From Toxotes chatareus (taxonomy: Eukaryota > Chordata > Actinopteri > Toxotidae): DNA of 64,000 nt. Both the position numbers and the translations under genes were made by a program. The notes beneath the pieces are model-generated. The model was given only the letters and a program-made list of their open reading frames with translations. It had not been told where the DNA came from and ran no database searches. Within the stretch, counting starts at the first letter, position 1, and each line of letters begins with the position of its first letter. The DNA lies in assembly GCA_016801885.1 (NCBI GenBank), contig CM028891.1:10895517-10959516 (forward strand), in the 5' to 3' direction. Positions 58,533 to 64,000 of this stretch are shown in pieces.

Positions 58533-60213
58533 TTATGCCATGAACTCGTAGGGGATGGGCTCCAGCAGCTGTGGCTCGTTCTTCTTGGTGCTGACGAAGT
58601 GAGCATCACGGGGAGGAGCCGGCTGTTGAGATGAGAAAGTGCGAAAATGAGATGAAACATGAAAAATGTGCAGACAACTCCTGCTGCAAATACAATTACA
58701 ACTTTGTTTCCTGTGATAGCTTAAAAAATCCCAGCCTATTAGAACCAATTCATTTACAGCTGCAAATCACTTAAAGTAAACAAATCATTTTCAGTTGGTT
58801 CGTACCTGGCGTTTCAGTTCCACCCAGCTGCCTTTCTGCTTGGCCTCCAGCTTCTTGCTCTCGTTCTCTTTGACGCGCTGCAGGAAACTGTCTCTGCTCT
58901 TTGAGTGCTTCACGTGCTCAATGCGCACATTGATCCTCTTGGCCAGGATCTTGCCCCTTTGAGAGCCCAAAGGAGAAACATGTTCATATCCAACACATAA
59001 AATCAAAAACATTTATGCAACTTGCCAGGCAGCTTTTGCTCAAAATTTAAAAAGCAATGCTGCTTCAATATCTCGACTCCTCTGCTGTCTCCTCAATACA
59101 ACCCCAGGGCAAACAGGAGTTAGCCTGGGGTGCTTAAGGATGAAATGCTTTTCCCCACATGAATGACCACTGAGGACATAACGAATCCTGGTGGCAAAGT
59201 GAAGATGGGGTCACAGCCCTGCTACTATATAAAGCATATGAGCAAACGCACACAACAAAGATGAACGCCAAAAGGATTCCCAATGTGCACTCCACCCGAC
59301 AAACATCATTCAGTGCAGACACTTCTTCATAATCAATCTTAAACTAGCCGAAACTCAGGTAAACACCTGTCAATTTCATGTGATAGAACATGTACATGCT
59401 TTTGTGGGTTTCACAACCGACAAACTTGTTGAAGAAGTTTTAAGTTGTTTGGTGTGTGCCAGCTCAAAGATACATAAGCATACACATTTAAACATAAAGC
59501 CACAAAGACATTTTAAATGAATGCCTCTTCCTACTTACTTGACCTGCTTGTTGACAATAATGCCAACAGCATGTTGGGTTACGTTGTAGACACGCCCTGT
59601 CTTGCCATGGTAGCACTTGTGAGGCATACCTTTCTGTATGGTACCTGTGCCCTAGAAAGAAATTGCATGTAACAATATATTATATGACAAAAACTAAGCT
59701 ACCCCAAGAATTTAAACATTGCCAGGTCACCTTTTAACTTTTCACTGCACCAGCTGACAAAAGTTTGGAAGATGACGTAATGGACATCATAAAAGCATAA
59801 GGTTAACAATCTTGTATGAAATTATTATTGTTTTTTTTTTGTGAGTGGACAATAATTTCAACAGTTTAACTTTCTGATCACACAAACAAGGATATTAGTC
59901 AACACACGTGCTCAGTCTTACCTTGATGTCAACAATGTCACCTTTCTTGTAGATGCGCATGTATGTGGACAGGGGGATTGGGCCTGTAAAGTAAATACAG
60001 CCATTTAAATCACATTATTTTTGCAAAGCTTTGACAGTGATTCTAGGCTGGATGAAAACAACTTTCCTCCACACCATTAACAAAATGGGAAACGCACTTT
60101 AAGTGTGACCTGATATTCAAAAGGTGCACTTTAAATTTGTCCTCACCATGCTTGCGGAATGGCCTGCTGAACATGTACCTGGTCCCCCTCCTCTTGCCTC
60201 TGGTGTTCGTCAT
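58533..60213 (-). CDS. rpl21: Ribosomal protein eL21 (RPL21), 5 coding exons
   Basis: Structural protein of the cytosolic 60S subunit. Coding exons: 60213-60147, 59983-59922, 59651-59539, 58956-58806, 58622-58533; joined frame 160 residues, exactly the family length. It begins MTNTRGKRRGTRYMFSRPFR, continues through STYMRIYKKGDIVDIK and GKTGRVYNVTQHAVGIIVNK, and ends LLEPIPYEFMA. The ATG lies a few bases into the second exon; a noncoding first exon is at about 61085-61050 with a pyrimidine-rich start (CTTTCCGCC), as expected for a TOP mRNA. An AATAAA at 58520-58515 (minus strand) lies 13 nt after the stop. Human RPL21 introns host snoRNAs; I could not identify one with confidence here. Head to head with usp12. 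Confidence 0.98.
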
Positions 60214-61049
60214 GATGACTGATTACTAAGAGGGGAAAAAAAAACAAAATACTCAAGTTAGACTTGATAGAGCCTGAGTTTTTTTTTTTCTTCCGAAGTA
60301 AATATATTTCACATCAGAATATTGATTATTATTTAATATTGACTTTATTTTATCTCACTGTGACACGATAATAGGAATTGGCAAAATACAGGGCGGTTTT
60401 CAGTATCACAAAACTTACAATAAGATTCATTATAATGAGACAAAGACACGCTATAGTTGCAATGGCAGCCCATATACGTCAATAACCTGTCCAGACACTG
60501 CAAGCTAAAAATGAGCTAGTCCTGTCTAAACCATCTGATCCAAGTGAATGACAACAAAAAAGGCGACATACATTATTCTCACCTTATATATAGAGAGAGA
60601 TAAGGACAAACTATAATAGTTTCTGATGAATGTGAGTTAACGGAATATAAATTGGGAGCTCATTACACCGACTGTTCTGAGGAATATGCTCAACTACGGG
60701 ATTACAAGAACATAGGTAACACTGCGTCAGGCAGAACCGATAAAAAAAAAAACCCACTGAATATCCACGCCAAATGCCGCGTTGATCTGCATTTTAGCAG
60801 GGACAACGGGATGTCAGAAAAAATTGTATTTCTACTAATCATGTCTCTGCCTGCGAAGCCCACATGGGGAGCCACGCTACTGCTCCTGCCCACATTACAC
60901 GGACAATGTCCATCTGTGGAACGCCTTTTAACACTATATTAACCAAACGGCGTGTAAAGGTAAAGCTGCGATGCATATATACATGTAATTGTGCTGGGAT
61001 GCCAAGTAAATAGATTTAAAAATATGATTTAACACGGAGAGGATCTTAC

Positions 61050-61085
61050 CCCCGGTCTCTACAAGATGGCGGGTACGGCGGAAAG
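61050..61085 (-). promoter_or_regulatory. rpl21: rpl21 noncoding exon 1 with TOP-type start
   Basis: On the minus strand CTTTCCGCCGTACCCGCCAT leads to a donor (GGG|GTAAGATC). A pyrimidine run beginning with C at the presumed start is the signature of growth-regulated TOP mRNAs. The exact first base is inferred. Its intron joins to the exon start near 60225 (acceptor CCTCTTAG). Confidence 0.6.
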
Positions 61086-61704
61086 GGAGATCCCAGGCCC
61101 CAAAACTCCGCCTTGTAAAATACAGTTCAGGTAGTCCACGATATTGCCTGAACTAAATTACTGTGAGACTAAAGAAGTGAGGGGACAACAGACTTTGGCA
61201 CATTTTTGGAACTTTAGATTAACTGCTCCTAAATCAGGTATAGTCACTATCATCTATGTGGCGTGTTTTGACACCATTTTACACCTGGAACAATTGATAT
61301 TTTGGGCGATGGTGCAAATACATAACACGGCTATTGTGGTGATGAAGATACGCATGCGCAAAACTTGGAGACGCTAGCTAGCCTGAGATTTCTTTAACTA
61401 CATGAACACCTTATTAAAGGTTTCGCCATTAATTTGTCTTTTATAGATTATCCTTTTTTCATAAGGCTAAATGTGTCTGGATTGTGACACTCAATCGTAG
61501 TAAAAACGAAGCAATCCGATTTGTCGAGCGTGATTAAGCGAAGACGGAAGTAGCACGCAGAGAACGCTCTCGTTTTCTTGAGCTTATTGGACCTTCCGTC
61601 GCGAGCCCAGCAGAATCGCCTGCCTGCCTGCGCCTGCCCTCACGAGGGGAGTCAGCCCAGTCGTGTCAGCGCGCGGCGGTGTGGTGGAAGATGGCGCTAG
61701 CCGA
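61086..61704. promoter_or_regulatory. rpl21/usp12 divergent promoter region
   Basis: About 620 bp separate the rpl21 start and the usp12 ATG. The right part (61540-61700) is GC-rich and includes the usp12 5' UTR. An NRF1-like word CGCATGCGCA is at 61351-61360. No other gene fits here. Confidence 0.5.
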
Positions 61705-63713
61705 ATGGAAATCCTAATGACAGTCTCCAAATTTGCCTCTTTTTGTACCATGGTGAGTGCACCGCAGTCTCTTACTGACATCAGACAAAGTATAGGGGGA
61801 TACGGAAACCGCGGCTGCACTGTTATTGGCTTTGTAAAGCGTGGATGTTTAAATAAAAGCAGTTTATACGGGTCTCTGTGCTAGCCAAGCAGTTTTCCGA
61901 CCATGGCAAAGCAAGCAGCCACCCACTGCCTTCTCCGCTCTGCTCTTTTTGCTAACGGCAGTACAGGTACACTCCTGTGTTGACTGTTTTTGACACACAT
62001 CTTGCCGATTTTTTAGATTATTATTTATCGCAGCTTCTTTAAGCACAATGACAGTGCACCTGCTCCTGCTAGGATTCACTGCTAACTAGCTAACGTGAAG
62101 GTAACTAAAGCTAAACCAGCGTCACAGCTTTGCCAACAACTGGAGCACAGCTGGATAATGGGTGACTTCCGACTGAGAGACGACTAATCTGCAGTATGTG
62201 TAGGGAAACCGTGAAAAGGGGCTAAGTTGGCGTGTTGGCCTTTGACAAACTACCAGACATTATTAACGCAGGCAATGACGACATGGTTTAACATTAGCTA
62301 CGCAGTTGTGGACCCGTTCCAAGTCCATGTCAACTCTGCACAGTTTGTTGCTGTCTGCACATCGTGCTATAGCCTATTATTTCCCTAAACAGCAACCCAG
62401 CCCAGTGCTTACTTCAAAAACATCGGAGCTTGAACATGTTCTGTTTTGACTCATGCAATTTTGCCATCTCAGCCGAGTTTTGCGTTTAAAAGCTTTTTGT
62501 GATGAGAGCCAGCCCTGGCCAGGGACAACCCAACTTTACTGTCAGTTAAAAGTGATGCAAGCTTTTAACTCTAATGGCATAAAAAGGCAGAGTGAAGGTA
62601 GTATGGAGGAAGTGCCTAGTCTTGGAGATTTTAAGCACCCATTAGTTTTTTTCCCTTTTTTTTTCGTTTTATCCCAGCAACAAATGACCTTGAAAATGCC
62701 AAGCAGCTGCCTTCTTATTTGGCAGTTGCTTACGGATTTAGAGGTAGTATTTATGAGTTTTTGTCATTGCTCTGTTTGGAATAATAGGTGAAACTTTAAG
62801 TCTCTCTTGTTTAAGTAAAGTAACAGATTTTCTTGGCTCTGTGCATATACAGGGCGCCAATGCCTCTGCTCTGGAGAAAGAGATTGGATCTGAGCAGTTT
62901 CCGGTCAATGAGCACTACTTTGGTCTGGTCAATGTAAGTGGACACTGTATACGCTGTGTGGATTCGGTATTTTGTTTACATTGTCACCCCATTGTCACCC
63001 AACCACACTGATTTTACTGTATGTCATATTTAATTATAGTTTGGAAACACCTGCTACTGCAACTCGGTGCTGCAGGCTCTGTACTTCTGCCGGCCATTCC
63101 GGGAAAAGATTTTGGCGTACCGCAGTCAGCCTCGGCGGAAGGAGAACCTGCTCACCTGCCTGGCTGATCTTTTCCACAGTATTGCCAACCAGAAGAGGAA
63201 AGTGGGCGTCATACCACCCAAGAAGTTCATCACACGACTACGCAAGGAGAATGGTGAGATGAAAATGATTAACTGAGAAAGATGGGTGTTTTCAGGAGTC
63301 TATAGCACAGTCATGACTTAAACAGATGATTCAAAAACTCTTATCCTCTTGGCCTAGTGACTCCCACTGAGTTGGCAGAGGACATGATACTCAGAATATC
63401 CTGAAGTGCTTGCTGAACACGTAGAACGGCTGAATTCCAACTCTAAAGTCTCTCTTTCTGTATATTTTCTCCCTCAGAGCTGTTTGACAACTACATGCAG
63501 CAGGACGCCCACGAGTTCCTGAACTACCTGCTGAACACCATTGCTGATCTGCTACAAGAAGAGAGGAAGCAGGAGAAGACCAATGGCCGCCTTGCCAACG
63601 GCACGTTGGACTCCCAGAACAACAACAGCAATGCCACGCCCGCTCCCACCTGGGTCCATGAGATCTTCCAAGGCACTCTGACCAACGAGACACGGTGCCT
63701 CACCTGTGAAACG
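61705..63713 (+). CDS. usp12: USP12 ubiquitin-specific protease, 5' part (4 coding exons, cut by window end)
   Basis: USP12 is a deubiquitinase activated by WDR48/UAF1 and WDR20; known targets include histones and receptor proteins. Exons 61705-61752, 62853-62933, 63040-63253 and 63478-63713 join in phase to 193 residues, about half of the usual 370. It begins [16 protein letters not shown], then [12 protein letters not shown]. The catalytic Cys48 lies in [13 protein letters not shown]. Conserved [20 protein letters not shown] follows, and the fourth exon ends at [11 protein letters not shown], the first zinc-ribbon cysteine pair, before a GTAAGA donor. The His and Asp boxes lie beyond the window. 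USP46 is a close paralogue; linkage to rpl21 and the [12 protein letters not shown] start favour USP12. The 287 bases after 63713 are intron. Confidence 0.95.
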
Positions 63714-64000
63714 GTAAGAAGCCTCACTGTGTTTTCTTCTGAGGGGGAAATTTGACATGTGGTTTACCGTGTTGTTTAAACAAGTTTTTATTCAAGTCAG
63801 ATAATCCTGCTGCTGATGTATTAGAAGGATGAAGCTTCTTGGCACAGAGTTAGGGAACAGCTTTTCTTTTTTGTGTGCTATTCTTGCCTGTCGGTATGTG
63901 TGCAAACAATGGGTTAAGTAAATACCATAGAACGGCATGCAGTAGGACTTTTAGTGTCATATTTTTGATATTAAGACGTTTAATTAGTATGACTGACTGA

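Noticed and set aside
60652..60942. 96-codon plus frame in rpl21 intron 1
   Set aside because: No homology recognised and it lies antisense within an intron; treated as chance.
1..64000. tRNA or rRNA genes and a previously undescribed multi-gene system
   Set aside because: No convincing A/B-box clover-leaf or rRNA segment was seen, and all real genes belong to a known vertebrate synteny block; a covariance-model scan would be needed to be certain about small RNAs.

Overview
This window is nuclear DNA from a ray-finned fish, most likely a spiny-rayed (percomorph) teleost. The evidence is compact multi-exon genes with GT/AG introns, vertebrate proteins, an AT-rich intergenic background, and fish-type repeats (hAT elements, L1-Tx1 and L2-like LINE pieces). 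It carries the vertebrate ParaHox-neighbourhood synteny block. In order: pan3(-), flt3(+), urad(+), pdx1(-), polr1d isoform-2-type gene(-), lnx2(+), gtf3a(-), rpl21(-), usp12(+). Order and relative strands match my recollection of the human 13q12 block PAN3-FLT3-URAD-PDX1-POLR1D-LNX2-GTF3A-RPL21-USP12. CDX2, GSX1, MTIF3 and RASL11A are not seen, as expected for one of the two teleost post-duplication copies of a broken ParaHox cluster.

Layout. Bases 1-3.7 kb are a satellite array of about 49 units of about 76 bp, followed by a 39-bp (13-codon) minisatellite. The 18-exon pan3 gene follows at 4.3-18.9 kb; one intron holds a hAT remnant with a broken transposase start and another holds a LINE tail. 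pan3 and flt3 are head to head. flt3 (24 coding exons, about 1012 residues) and urad (2 exons, 174 residues) lie tandemly. pdx1 (2 exons, 255 residues) faces them, with about 2.4 kb of candidate control sequence between it and polr1d. The polr1d-type gene and lnx2 are head to head across a CpG-rich segment. lnx2 (10 coding exons) ends tail to tail with gtf3a (9 exons). About 5.7 kb without recognised genes separates gtf3a from rpl21. rpl21 and usp12 are head to head, and usp12 runs off the right edge after 4 coding exons.

The genes do not form one pathway. They are an ancient linkage group, probably held together by shared regulation around pdx1: PAN3 acts in mRNA deadenylation, FLT3 in haematopoietic signalling, URAD in uric acid breakdown, PDX1 in pancreas and duodenum, LNX2 in ubiquitination, GTF3A in 5S rRNA transcription, RPL21 in the ribosome and USP12 in deubiquitination. 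I found no operon-like or clearly novel system. The best leads are the polr1d locus without its AC19-encoding exon, a phase-compatible alternative first exon of lnx2, the two-subtype palindromic satellite, an open 13-residue repeat frame and several CTCF-like sites. Exon borders were set by hand from splice sites, reading phase and remembered human proteins; every listed coding exon set keeps frame.
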